Positions 34,277-41,865 of a DNA stretch of 64,000 nucleotides are shown here, piece after piece; positions within the stretch are counted from its first letter, which is position 1; each line of letters starts with the position of its first letter. Both the position numbers and the translations under genes were made by a program. The DNA comes from Paenibacillus sp. FSL H3-0469 (GTDB lineage Bacteria > Bacillota > Bacilli > Paenibacillales > Paenibacillaceae): the NCBI RefSeq assembly GCF_038051945.1, contig NZ_CP150302.1, positions 7,316,001 to 7,380,000 on the forward strand. Direction: 5' to 3'. Below the pieces are notes generated by a model. That model saw nothing but the letters and a program-made list of their open reading frames with translations. It was not told where the DNA came from and did no database searches.

Positions 34277-34950
34277 AGCTGCCGGTTATTAAGAACGCCG
34301 GGGAACTGGCTGTGCTGGTGCGGGATATCGGGTACCTGCCCTTGTTCCGCTGTGAGATCGCAGGCTTCTCTCTGGAGGAATGCACACCTGCGGGCTACTG
34401 GTTCGTGAAGGATGTAATCGGCCCGTGGGAATGGCGCGAGGAGATTGCGGCCGGGGGCGAGATCGCTTATGCGAAGCTTTTTAACAAGAAGGCCGGGTTC
34501 ATCAGCAGAGAATGGTATCCGGACTTCGCCAATTACCGCCGGGACGGTTATGATTTCGATGCCAGATATGATGACGGACTGGCCTCCATGGCCAGCAAAC
34601 GAATCATGGATGTGCTGCTGGAGCATGAGGTAGGACTACTCTCCAGTGACCTCAAAGCGCTGTCCGGCTTCGCGGCCAAAGGTGCCAAAGGCTTCGACAC
34701 AGCCATGACGCTGCTGCAGATGCAGACCTACATTACAGCCAGCAAATTCGAGTATAAGCAGGACAAGCATGGCCGTCCCTACGGCTGGGGAATCGGCCGT
34801 TATGCTGTGAGCGAGCATGTATTCGGAGCAGACTATGTGACTTCACGTTACAGCGATCAGCCCGAGGCATCCAGGGAGCGGATCATGGAGCATACGGCCA
34901 AGCTGTTCCCGGAGGCCGGGGCGAAGCAGCTGGAGAAGGTCTTGAAGTAA
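34273..34950 (+). CDS. AlkZ-related protein (winged-helix family)
   Basis: 225-residue cytoplasmic protein. The segments WYPDFANYRRDGYDFDARYDDGL, KGFDTAMTLLQMQTYITASKFEY and YGWGIGRYAVSEH recall Firmicutes proteins annotated as AlkZ-related, which share the winged-helix scaffold of the AlkZ/YcaQ crosslink glycosylases but are not shown to have glycosylase activity. It lacks a QxQ-type AlkZ motif that I can identify. Translationally coupled (ATGA) to the SDR. Assignment from memory, moderate certainty. Confidence 0.55.
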   Translation: MKLPVIKNAGELAVLVRDIGYLPLFRCEIAGFSLEECTPAGYWFVKDVIGPWEWREEIAAGGEIAYAKLFNKKAGFISREWYPDFANYRRDGYDFDARYDDGLASMASKRIMDVLLEHEVGLLSSDLKALSGFAAKGAKGFDTAMTLLQMQTYITASKFEYKQDKHGRPYGWGIGRYAVSEHVFGADYVTSRYSDQPEASRERIMEHTAKLFPEAGAKQLEKVLK

Positions 34951-35069
34951 GTTCCCTCAGGCGTTGAACCGGTGAACGGCAGGAAGGGGCCGGGTTGCTG
35001 CTTGGGCCAATGTAATCGAAAAACCGCCGCTCACCATCAACGTATCATATATTGTTCTGCACCCGCACC

Positions 35070-35101
35070 AAGAGCCTCGTCCGCAAAAGGACGAGGCTCT
35101 T
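35070..35101. terminator. Perfect inverted repeat between convergent genes
   Basis: AAGAGCCTCGTCC (35070-35082) and GGACGAGGCTCTT (35089-35101), loop GCAAAA. No long T-tract; likely a bidirectional terminator for the AlkZ-related gene and the convergent 35135-35593 gene. Confidence 0.75.
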
Positions 35102-35134
35102 CATGTCAGCAGTACATTCCACCACAAGGGCAGC

Positions 35135-35593
35135 TTAGATGGTCATGGCCAACTGTTCGGCTTGTTCTTCCCGGGGAATAATGGAGGCAAGCTCGGCACC
35201 CAGTCCGAGGTAGGCGCGCATACGCTGCATCATCTCATTACGGAAGCCGGGCCATAGAATATGGATCTCGCCAACATAGCCCCGGCAGTTATACTCGGCG
35301 GTAACTCCGCGCTGATCCTGGCGCACAGTGTTGATCTTGAGCTGGTTCGCGGTAAGCTCGCGGGTAACCTCCTGCAGCATCAGGGATGTCTTCTTGGTAG
35401 CGCTGGATACCAGCTCCATGTAGAGCTGGGGAGTCTTGAACAGACCGCTCTTGCCGATGGCGCGGCAGTCCCGTTCAAATACTTTATGAATAAACGTTAG
35501 CAACAGATAGCTTCTGACCAGGGACAATTCATCTTTGGTTATATTCTCAGGGATTGTTGGTGTATTTAGGGGGTGTCTCTTGGTAATCGCCAT
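35135..35593 (-). CDS. Conserved hypothetical protein, 152 aa
   Basis: Not recognised. Soluble helical protein with the segments SYLLLTFIHKVFERD and ELVSSATKKTSLMLQEVTRE and a C-terminal Leu/Arg-rich region. Start ATG 35593 after GAGGTGATTTATA; a TATAAT -10 with a TTGCTT -35 (18-bp spacer) lies 40-70 bp upstream. Divergent from the tRNA-Leu gene. No function proposed. Confidence 0.7.
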   Translation of the reverse strand: MAITKRHPLNTPTIPENITKDELSLVRSYLLLTFIHKVFERDCRAIGKSGLFKTPQLYMELVSSATKKTSLMLQEVTRELTANQLKINTVRQDQRGVTAEYNCRGYVGEIHILWPGFRNEMMQRMRAYLGLGAELASIIPREEQAEQLAMTI

Positions 35594-35708
35594 TATAAAT
35601 CACCTCATTTATAGTATGCGAACCTTTGTTCTCATTATACACCGAATCCGCAAATAAAAGCAATATTTTACTTGCAATTTATGGATAGCAATTTACAATA
35701 AAATAAAC

Positions 35709-35737
35709 TTGACTCCATAATTCTGGCATGGTAAGAT
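35709..35737 (+). promoter_or_regulatory. Promoter of the tRNA-Leu gene
   Basis: TTGACT (35709-35714), 17-bp spacer, TAAGAT (35732-35737); about 36 bp ahead of the mature tRNA 5' end. Confidence 0.8.
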
Positions 35738-35773
35738 CTATCTTGTGACTGCGAAAGCAAGTCAACTGAATAT

Positions 35774-35857
35774 GCGGTCATGGCGGAATTGGCAGACGCG
35801 CTGGCTTCAGGTGCCAGTGGTAGCAATATCGTGGAGGTTCGAGTCCTCTTGACCGCA
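35774..35857 (+). tRNA. tRNA-Leu (anticodon CAG)
   Basis: Acceptor stem GCGGTCA/TGACCGC with discriminator A; D-arm GGCGGAATTGGCAGACGC region; anticodon stem CTGGC/GCCAG with loop TTCAGGT, anticodon CAG at 35808-35810; long class II variable arm; T-arm GAGG-TTCGAGT-CCTC. 84 nt. CCA is not encoded (ATTA follows). Confidence 0.96.
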
Positions 35858-35874
35858 TTACCGTAAGAATGAAT

Positions 35875-35917
35875 AAGCTCTTGAATCAGTCCTTTTGACG
35901 GTTCAGGAGCTTTTTTT
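35875..35917 (+). terminator. Rho-independent terminator after tRNA-Leu
   Basis: AAGCTCTTGAA (35875-35885) pairs with TTCAGGAGCTT (35902-35912), followed by T7. Confidence 0.9.
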
Positions 35918-36041
35918 GATTGGTTAGATCTGATTGATAATAAGAATTAGGTGTGCCAATATGGTTTTGCTATTGAAATAGGCAGCCTGTATTGTTTATG
36001 ATAATATCTATGATATTCATTAAATCTTGAGTAGGTAGATT

Positions 36042-36905
36042 ATGAATTTAAATGACAATATATTAATCAAGATTCGTGAAATGAGGGAAAGCTTTACTCC
36101 GGTTGAACGGCTGGTCGGGGATTATATTCTGGAGAACAAGGAAGAGATTCCCCATTTGTCCATTAAAGAATTAGCCCAATCGAGTAAAACAAGTGATGCC
36201 TCGGTCCTGCGGTTCTGTAAAACAATGGGCTACAGCGGATACCGCAATTTTATTGTGAGTATATCAGCTTCTTTGGGTTCCCGCGATGAGGATGCAAAGG
36301 CCCAATATACAGATATACAGCCGGGTGATGATCTCTCGACCATTATTTCAAATATTTCACTCAATAACATGAAATCCATTGAGGACACACTTAGTGTGGT
36401 TGACCGGAAAGAGATTGCAAGAGCAGTAGAAGTGCTGTGCCATAGCAAAAGAATTGTTTTCTTTGGCATAGGGGCCTCGGGAATCGTGTGTATGGACGGG
36501 GAACAGAAATTCTCACGCATTAACAAGATGTGTCATGCTTATACGGACGGCCATAGCCAGCTTACTGCAGCAACCTTGCTCGGCAAAGATGATGTTGCCA
36601 TTTTTATTTCTAACTCTGGTGCAACCAGTGATATTATTGACGCCCTGATCATTGCCCAGAAGAATAAAGCGACATGTATTGCAGTTACCCGGTACAACAA
36701 AAGCGAGCTTGCAGTGCGGGCGGATATTGTTCTTAGCATATCTACCCCTGAAATAACGATCCGCAGTGGTGCCATGGGCTCGCGTATTGCTATGCTGACG
36801 ATCATCGACATCCTGTTTGCCGGGGTTGCCAGTGCAGAATACGAGCAGGTAAAAACGTCTTTAACCAATACCCATAATATTTTGAAGAAAAAACTCAGAT
36901 ATTAA
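36042..36905 (+). CDS. MurR/RpiR-family transcriptional regulator
   Basis: Sugar-phosphate-responsive regulator, 287 residues: N-terminal HTH_6 domain (residues 1-77, SIKELAQSSKTSDASVLRFC as recognition region) and C-terminal SIS domain (residues ~125-260, FFGIGASGIVCMDGEQKFSR; FISNSGATSDIIDAL) that should bind a phosphosugar such as MurNAc-6-phosphate. Upstream of and parallel to the murQ operon, so its likely regulator; a relic mobile element and its terminator-like hairpin lie between them, so it has its own transcript. The ribosome binding site AGTAGG is weak. Confidence 0.88.
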   Translation: MNLNDNILIKIREMRESFTPVERLVGDYILENKEEIPHLSIKELAQSSKTSDASVLRFCKTMGYSGYRNFIVSISASLGSRDEDAKAQYTDIQPGDDLSTIISNISLNNMKSIEDTLSVVDRKEIARAVEVLCHSKRIVFFGIGASGIVCMDGEQKFSRINKMCHAYTDGHSQLTAATLLGKDDVAIFISNSGATSDIIDALIIAQKNKATCIAVTRYNKSELAVRADIVLSISTPEITIRSGAMGSRIAMLTIIDILFAGVASAEYEQVKTSLTNTHNILKKKLRY

Positions 36906-36954
36906 ATTCTGGGAAGCGCATGGATTTGGAGGAAGGGGCTGTCCCGAAAGTATA

Positions 36955-37026
36955 CTAGCCCCGGTTGTTCTTCAGTTGTCCAAATACGCTTTCCGGCTCC
37001 ATCATTCGGCGGTTTTGTTTCTTTTT
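36955..37026 (-). pseudogene. Transposase C-terminal fragment (IS1182-like)
   Basis: On the minus strand, residues KKQNRRMMEPESVFGQLK followed by NNRG and a stop. The motif E-x-VFGQ-K-NRG is the conserved end of IS1182/IS5-type transposases, normally followed by FRRF, which is missing. Everything upstream of about 37026 is lost, so the gene is dead. Confidence 0.65.
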
Positions 37027-37060
37027 AAGGATAGACGAGTCGTTTCCTGCTTAAACAGCG

Positions 37061-37189
37061 GAGAGGACGGAACGATTGTGGAAAAGCGATAGCGCTCGCC
37101 TTGGTCTCCGGATTTTCACCGCTAAGGGGAATGAAAAAAATCTGGAGAGCACAGCGATTGGAACAACGTTTCGTTCGCGGAGCGTCCTC
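37061..37189. repeat. Palindromic intergenic repeat
   Basis: Outer arms GAGGACG (37063-37069) and CGTCCTC (37183-37189); inner arms TCTCCGGATTTTCA (37105-37118) and TGAAAAAAATCTGGAGA (37132-37148); also AAGCGATAGCGCTCGCCTT. Nested symmetry suggests a cruciform or folded RNA. It resembles dispersed intergenic repeats I recall from Paenibacillus genomes. Confidence 0.5.
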
Positions 37190-37395
37190 ACCGAGCGCAA
37201 ACGTTCATCCAACTCCAAATCAAGGGGTGTTCCAGCCATTTCATGGCTTATGGGACATCCCCTTTTTTTATTCCCTTTGCCATGTTAGATTATCTACATC
37301 ATAAAACGTTTGATTTTGGCGAAACTAATGACTCGTTTTTCAAGAATACGGCAGAAGGAGTGATAATAACGTTTGACAAAAGTGAAAAATGTATA

Positions 37396-37411
37396 TTGTA
37401 AGCGCTTTATA
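37396..37411 (+). promoter_or_regulatory. cre-like site (CcpA)
   Basis: TTGTAAGCGCTTTATA matches the cre consensus WTGWAARCGYWWWCAW at 14 of 16 positions, with the central AAGCGCTT perfect. It lies ~200 bp upstream of murQ and overlaps the weak -10 of a TTGACA (37373-37378) promoter-like sequence. Suggests carbon catabolite control. Confidence 0.55.
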
Positions 37412-37440
37412 AATGTGATATAACTGATTATACAAGTCAC

Positions 37441-37486
37441 TGAAATAAAAAATCGGAATAATATTCATAAATAAAATTTTATTTCA
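37441..37486 (+). promoter_or_regulatory. Candidate MurR/RpiR operator
   Basis: Perfect 16-bp palindrome AAATAAAATTTTATTT (37469-37484), its right half also pairing with TGAAATAAAA at 37441-37450 (TTTTATTTCA at 37477-37486). It sits just upstream of the -35 of the proximal murQ promoter. The AT-rich context lowers certainty. Confidence 0.45.
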
Positions 37487-37493
37487 AAATCTA

Positions 37494-37522
37494 TTGACGG
37501 TTTTAGGAATATATATTAGTAT
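37494..37522 (+). promoter_or_regulatory. Proximal promoter of the murQ operon
   Basis: TTGACG (37494-37499), 17-bp spacer, TAGTAT (37517-37522). Confidence 0.65.
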
Positions 37523-37601
37523 AAAAATTAATAAATGTATGGTATTCTAACATCATTTGTTAGATATATGTAATTTATATTTAAAAAGAAGGAGGATGAC
37601 T

Positions 37602-38507
37602 ATGAATGACTACCTTGCGGGATTAACTACAGAAGCCGTGAATCCGGACACCCTGATGATTGATGAATGTACGACTGAACAAATGGTCCAGTTAATGAAT
37701 CAGCAGGATGCTCTGGTCTCCGCAGCCGTCGCTAACGAAATTCCGCAGATTGCAAGGGCGGTAGATATTCTGCACAACAGGCTGTCTGCCGGCGGGAGAA
37801 TGTTTTACATAGGAGCCGGCACATCCGGAAGATTGGGTGTTTTGGATGCTTCCGAATGTCCTCCTACCTTTGGTACAGATCCTTCCCTGGTACAAGGATA
37901 TATCGCTGGGGGTGATATTGCTTTACGGAATGCGGTTGAAGGCTGTGAAGACGATGAGGAGGAAGGGATCTCATTAGTCGAAAGCATCGGGGTGACAGAG
38001 CAGGATGTAGTTATCGGCATTTCGGCAAGCGGGAGTGCCAAGTTTGTGATTGCAGCTTTGGCGAAGGCGAAGGAGCTTGGGGCAGCTACCATCGGTGTGT
38101 GCAACAACAAGGACTCCAAGTTTGAACCCATTGCAGATATTTGTATTTCACCTGTTGTAGGACCGGAGGTCATTAGCGGCTCGACCCGGTTAAAAGCGGG
38201 AACGGCTCAAAAGCTGGTGCTTAATATGCTGACAACATGTACTATGGTCAAATTAGGGAAAACGTATAACAACTTAATGGTTGATTTAAAAGCCAGCAAT
38301 TTCAAGCTGATAGACCGCTCCCTCCGCATTATTATGAATACGACAGGGGTAGAGACCCAAGCCGCCTCAGAGACACTTGAAAAAGCAGGAATGAATTGTA
38401 AGCTGGCCATCATGATGATTAAAACGGGGTTAGATGCAAAGGCCGCAGAAGAAGCGCTTGAAGCAAATGGAGGACGCCTGAAACAAGCGATCCTATCATT
38501 GAATTAG
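37602..38507 (+). CDS. murQ: N-acetylmuramic acid 6-phosphate etherase
   Basis: Cleaves the lactyl ether of MurNAc-6-phosphate to give GlcNAc-6-phosphate and D-lactate, in the cytoplasm. 301 residues, single SIS domain plus C-terminal helical region. MurQ signatures: MFYIGAGTSGRLGVLDASECPPTFG with the catalytic Glu, GISASGSAKFVIAAL, and PEVISGSTRLKAGTAQKLVLN. Start ATG 37602, six bases after AAGGAGG. First gene of a nine-gene peptidoglycan-salvage operon. Confidence 0.96.
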   Translation: MNDYLAGLTTEAVNPDTLMIDECTTEQMVQLMNQQDALVSAAVANEIPQIARAVDILHNRLSAGGRMFYIGAGTSGRLGVLDASECPPTFGTDPSLVQGYIAGGDIALRNAVEGCEDDEEEGISLVESIGVTEQDVVIGISASGSAKFVIAALAKAKELGAATIGVCNNKDSKFEPIADICISPVVGPEVISGSTRLKAGTAQKLVLNMLTTCTMVKLGKTYNNLMVDLKASNFKLIDRSLRIIMNTTGVETQAASETLEKAGMNCKLAIMMIKTGLDAKAAEEALEANGGRLKQAILSLN

Positions 38508-38529
38508 AAAATTGAGGAGGCTGCTATCG

Positions 38530-39969
38530 ATGAAAAAAAGAAATGGTTCAACGCTGCTTTTGTCAGCAATCATGATGATGTCGCTATTATCCGCCTGTGG
38601 AGGGAACGCAAATAACACTGCGGATTCTGCAAATTCCGGAAGCACAGGCAGCAGCGGTGCGGGAAAAGATACAATAACTGCATTATTACCTCCGGTATCG
38701 GCTAATTACCAGGCCCGGTTTGCTGATATGGAAAAAGAATTTAATGCACTGCATCCTAATTTGACGCTGAAAATCGAACCGGCGAGCTGGGAAGATATGA
38801 CACAAAAGCTGGATACACAAGTCAATGCAGGCTCCCCTCCGGATATTGCCTGGATCGGTGCATCCGGACTTTCGAAATATGCAGCACTAGATGTACTAAT
38901 CGATCTGAACCCAGTCCTGTCTGACGAAGTTAAGGCGGATTATGACGAAGTTCCAATGAAGTATTTTCAATTGGGTGATGCCCAGTACGGCCTGCCCGCG
39001 TATATGGAAATCCACACCATCGGCGGTAATAAACAATTCCTTGAAGAAGCCGGAATTGACTGGAAGAGTATTCAGCAAAACGGCTGGACCTATGATGAGT
39101 TCCGGAAAGCTATTGCAAAAGGCGTAGTAAAAAATGATAAAGGTGAAACCAGCCGTTACGGTTTCGTATTCGCGACCTCCGGTGTAACTTCTAAAGATTA
39201 CCTGGCTATTCTTGCTAAAACTGCGGGTCTGCCGGATTACTTCGACAAGGACCTCAAATACACGTATACAAGCAAAAAATTCCTGGGTCTGCTGACAGCG
39301 ATCCGTGAAATGATCGACGATGGTTCTATGCCTAAAGAGTTAAGCTCCATCGATGCCGGCAAACGCTGGAATATGTTCCTGACCGGCCAAACGATGATCA
39401 CCGGTAAAGGCTTGTCGGCATTTGAAAACTCCGCCCGTCTGAACAATGAGAAAATTAAAGCGAACGATGGATCAGCTGTTGCGGATTCGATCGAAGTGGA
39501 TTACATTTCACTTCCTGTGCCAACCTTCAACGGTGCCGATTATATCCCTACTTCCATAGTAGATGGTTATATCGCACTCCGTGGTAAAAAAGAGCCTTCA
39601 GAAGAACATATCAAAAATATTGCCCTGGCGGTGAATTTCCTGTCTTCCGGTTCGATTGCTGCCAACTATAGTAATGAGCTGTTCTTAACACCAATTACCG
39701 AGTCTGCACGTAAAGCAGAAGTGCTTGAAAAGTTCCCGCGTAACGAAGACAACGTTGCTGCAGGTAAAGCGATGATGGCCAAAGCACTCCCGGCCCGTAC
39801 AGATATTCCTACGGAGCAGGCTGCTGAAGCGCTCAAAATTGAAACAGAAGTGATTATTCCTAAACTGCAGGCATTGCTTGCCGATGAGATTACCCCGCAA
39901 GAGATGTATGATGCAGTTAAAGCAGCTGCCGTCAAATCCTTCGGTGAAGATGGTGTGGTCGCGGACTAG
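38530..39969 (+). CDS. ABC sugar-binding lipoprotein
   Basis: Extracellular solute-binding protein (family 1) of an ABC importer. 479 residues: signal peptide MKKRNGSTLLLSAIMMM ending in lipobox LLSAC, then a Ser/Gly-rich linker and a bilobal binding fold (ALHPNLTLKIEPASWEDMTQK, GSPPDIAWIGA). ATG 38530 has GAGGAGG nine bases upstream. Placed between murQ and two permeases, so its ligand is probably MurNAc, a MurNAc-containing disaccharide or a muropeptide; this is inference from context. Confidence 0.9.
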   Translation: MKKRNGSTLLLSAIMMMSLLSACGGNANNTADSANSGSTGSSGAGKDTITALLPPVSANYQARFADMEKEFNALHPNLTLKIEPASWEDMTQKLDTQVNAGSPPDIAWIGASGLSKYAALDVLIDLNPVLSDEVKADYDEVPMKYFQLGDAQYGLPAYMEIHTIGGNKQFLEEAGIDWKSIQQNGWTYDEFRKAIAKGVVKNDKGETSRYGFVFATSGVTSKDYLAILAKTAGLPDYFDKDLKYTYTSKKFLGLLTAIREMIDDGSMPKELSSIDAGKRWNMFLTGQTMITGKGLSAFENSARLNNEKIKANDGSAVADSIEVDYISLPVPTFNGADYIPTSIVDGYIALRGKKEPSEEHIKNIALAVNFLSSGSIAANYSNELFLTPITESARKAEVLEKFPRNEDNVAAGKAMMAKALPARTDIPTEQAAEALKIETEVIIPKLQALLADEITPQEMYDAVKAAAVKSFGEDGVVAD

Positions 39970-39996
39970 ATTGCCATATAGGCCGGCATGTGAAGT

Positions 39997-40029
39997 GAAA
40001 GCTGTACGAAGCTTAAACGTACAGCTTTC
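39997..40029 (+). promoter_or_regulatory. Intra-operon hairpin between binding protein and permeases
   Basis: GAAAGCTGTACG (39997-40008) and CGTACAGCTTTC (40018-40029) form a perfect 12-bp stem with a 9-nt loop. Weak T-tract (CCTTCT). Likely stabilises the binding-protein mRNA or partly terminates, lowering permease expression. Confidence 0.65.
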
Positions 40030-40084
40030 CTTCTGAATGCAGGCAAGCAGAAGGTACTTTTTTGAAGAAGAGAGGTGCGGCCCA

Positions 40085-40987
40085 ATGAATCAATTGTTGA
40101 CCAAAAGAAAAAAGCTGAAGCTCGAAAGTGACTCTGGCTGGGGATACGCGTTTATCGCAGTAGCACTTATTGCATTTTCTTTATTTACTGCCTATCCGGT
40201 AATCAATGCCTTTATAATCAGCCTGCAGAAATATCGTCCACTAGGGTCCACTTATGTCGGCCTGGAGAACTTCGTCAATTCCTTTTCAGATGAGCTGTTC
40301 TGGAAAGCGCTGAAAAATACATTGGTCTATACGCTGTTAACCGTTCCATTTAATATTTTACTGTCCTTCCTTGTTGCCATTCTGATTATGCCTTTTAAGA
40401 AAAAAACACAAACTATATTTAAAGCGGTATATTATTTGCCGGCTGTAGCTTCAGGGGTATCTCTTGCTGTCGTATGGCTGTGGATCTTTGATCCGCTAAA
40501 ATCAGGTATTGCCAATCAAGCAGTCGGACTTTTTGGTATCAGTAATCAGAACTGGCTGGGTTCGAGTGCAACGGCCATGTTTTCACTTGTATTAATGTCC
40601 TGGCTGTCAAGTCATGGTACAGCGATCATTATCTATCTGGCTGCACTGCTCAGTATTGATAACAGTTATTATGAAGCAGCTGATATAGATGGGGCGACTT
40701 TTTTGCAAAAGCTGCGGTATATTGTCATTCCTTTCCTTAAGCCAACAACGCTATTCCTGCTGGTTACAGGGGTCATAGGTTCCTTCCAGGTGTTCCAGAA
40801 CGCTTATCTGATGACAGGCGGCGGACCAGACCATGCCACAACTATGGTGGGATTGTTAATCTTTAACAATGCGTTCACATATTTCGAGTTTGGGGAGGCA
40901 GCGGCCCAATCCTTGCTTCTGGCAGCGGTTATTGCCTTGATCTCATTCTTCCAATTTAAGATTTTAGGTAAAGACATAGAATACTAG
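40085..40987 (+). CDS. ABC sugar permease (MalF-type)
   Basis: Inner-membrane subunit of the importer. 300 residues, six transmembrane helices, and the EAA loop YYEAADIDGATFLQKLRYIVIP that contacts the ATPase. Start ATG 40085 after AGAGAGG. Pairs with the next gene; both belong to the CUT1 carbohydrate family. No ATPase gene lies anywhere in the operon, so a shared MsmX-type ATPase encoded elsewhere is presumed. Confidence 0.92.
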   Translation: MNQLLTKRKKLKLESDSGWGYAFIAVALIAFSLFTAYPVINAFIISLQKYRPLGSTYVGLENFVNSFSDELFWKALKNTLVYTLLTVPFNILLSFLVAILIMPFKKKTQTIFKAVYYLPAVASGVSLAVVWLWIFDPLKSGIANQAVGLFGISNQNWLGSSATAMFSLVLMSWLSSHGTAIIIYLAALLSIDNSYYEAADIDGATFLQKLRYIVIPFLKPTTLFLLVTGVIGSFQVFQNAYLMTGGGPDHATTMVGLLIFNNAFTYFEFGEAAAQSLLLAAVIALISFFQFKILGKDIEY

Positions 40988-41004
40988 GAAAGGGGCAGAA
41001 ACCT

Positions 41005-41865
41005 ATGGGGTTGTTCAACAATAATATCAAAAGCAAAGGATCGCTGTTCGCCCGTAATGGTCTGATCATTACAGCCCTTCTCCTGTTTGCCGCAGCGACC
41101 ATTTTCCCGATATACTTTATGATCATTTCCTCGTTCGGTGATCCGGTAGAAGCTGGCGCAATGAGCTATTCGCTGATCCCGGCAAAGATTTCCTTTGAGT
41201 CTTATAAATTCTTTTTTAACTTCAGCGCCCATTCCTGGGATTGGTTAAAAAATTCTTTTATTGTAGCAGCTTGTATTACGGTATCAAACGTATTTTTCGC
41301 CACGCTTGCAGGATACGCTTTTGCCAAAATGAAATTTAGAGGAAAAGGCATTCTGTTCGCTATTCTGCTGGGGTCCATGATGATTCCTACTCAAGTCACC
41401 CAGGTTCCGCTGTATATATTGATCGTGAATATTTTTGAATTGCAAAATACGTATACAGCGTTGATTATGCCAAGCATTGTCACGGTGTATAACATTTTTC
41501 TGGTCAAGCAGTTCATGTCCTCCATTCCGGTAGAAATTATTGAAGCTGCCAAAATCGAAGGCTGCTCCCAGCCTAAAATCTTTTGGTATATCATTATGCC
41601 GTTGTCCAAAACGGTTATGGCAGTACTGGCCATCCTGACGTTTATGGCAGCATGGAATGACTTCTTCTGGCCGTTCCTGGTTACCAACACTATGGATATG
41701 CAGACGATTCAGGTGGGGCTCAAAAACTTCCGTTTTGCGAATACCACTTACTTTGCACCTATGATGGCAGGGGCAACCATTTCTGCCGTTCCGATGTTTA
41801 TTTTGTTCTTCAGCTTACAGAAGTATTTCCTTGAAGGAGTAGCCGTCGGAGCGGTGAAAGGGTGA
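41005..41865 (+). CDS. ABC sugar permease (MalG-type)
   Basis: Second membrane subunit of the importer. 286 residues, six helices, EAA loop EAAKIEGCSQPKIFWYIIMP. 17 bp after the first permease. Its TGA overlaps the anmK start (TGATG), so translation is coupled. Confidence 0.92.
   Translation: MGLFNNNIKSKGSLFARNGLIITALLLFAAATIFPIYFMIISSFGDPVEAGAMSYSLIPAKISFESYKFFFNFSAHSWDWLKNSFIVAACITVSNVFFATLAGYAFAKMKFRGKGILFAILLGSMMIPTQVTQVPLYILIVNIFELQNTYTALIMPSIVTVYNIFLVKQFMSSIPVEIIEAAKIEGCSQPKIFWYIIMPLSKTVMAVLAILTFMAAWNDFFWPFLVTNTMDMQTIQVGLKNFRFANTTYFAPMMAGATISAVPMFILFFSLQKYFLEGVAVGAVKG

Larger units (their letters stand above)
36933..37264. mobile_element. Relic of an IS1182-like element, 332 bp
   Basis: Terminal inverted repeats AAGGGGCTGTCCCGAAA (36933-36949) and TTATGGGACATCCCCTT (37248-37264) agree at 14 of 17 positions; GGGGCTGTCCC ends are typical of IS1182-type elements. 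A minus-strand transposase C-terminal remnant abuts the left end and a palindromic repeat fills the interior. No target duplication is evident. The right end also forms a terminator-like hairpin (37222-37270) with T7 reading toward murQ. Confidence 0.6.

Noticed and set aside
37061..37189. Palindromic repeat considered as a CRISPR-like array
   Set aside because: There is no regular direct-repeat and spacer pattern, only nested inverted symmetry.
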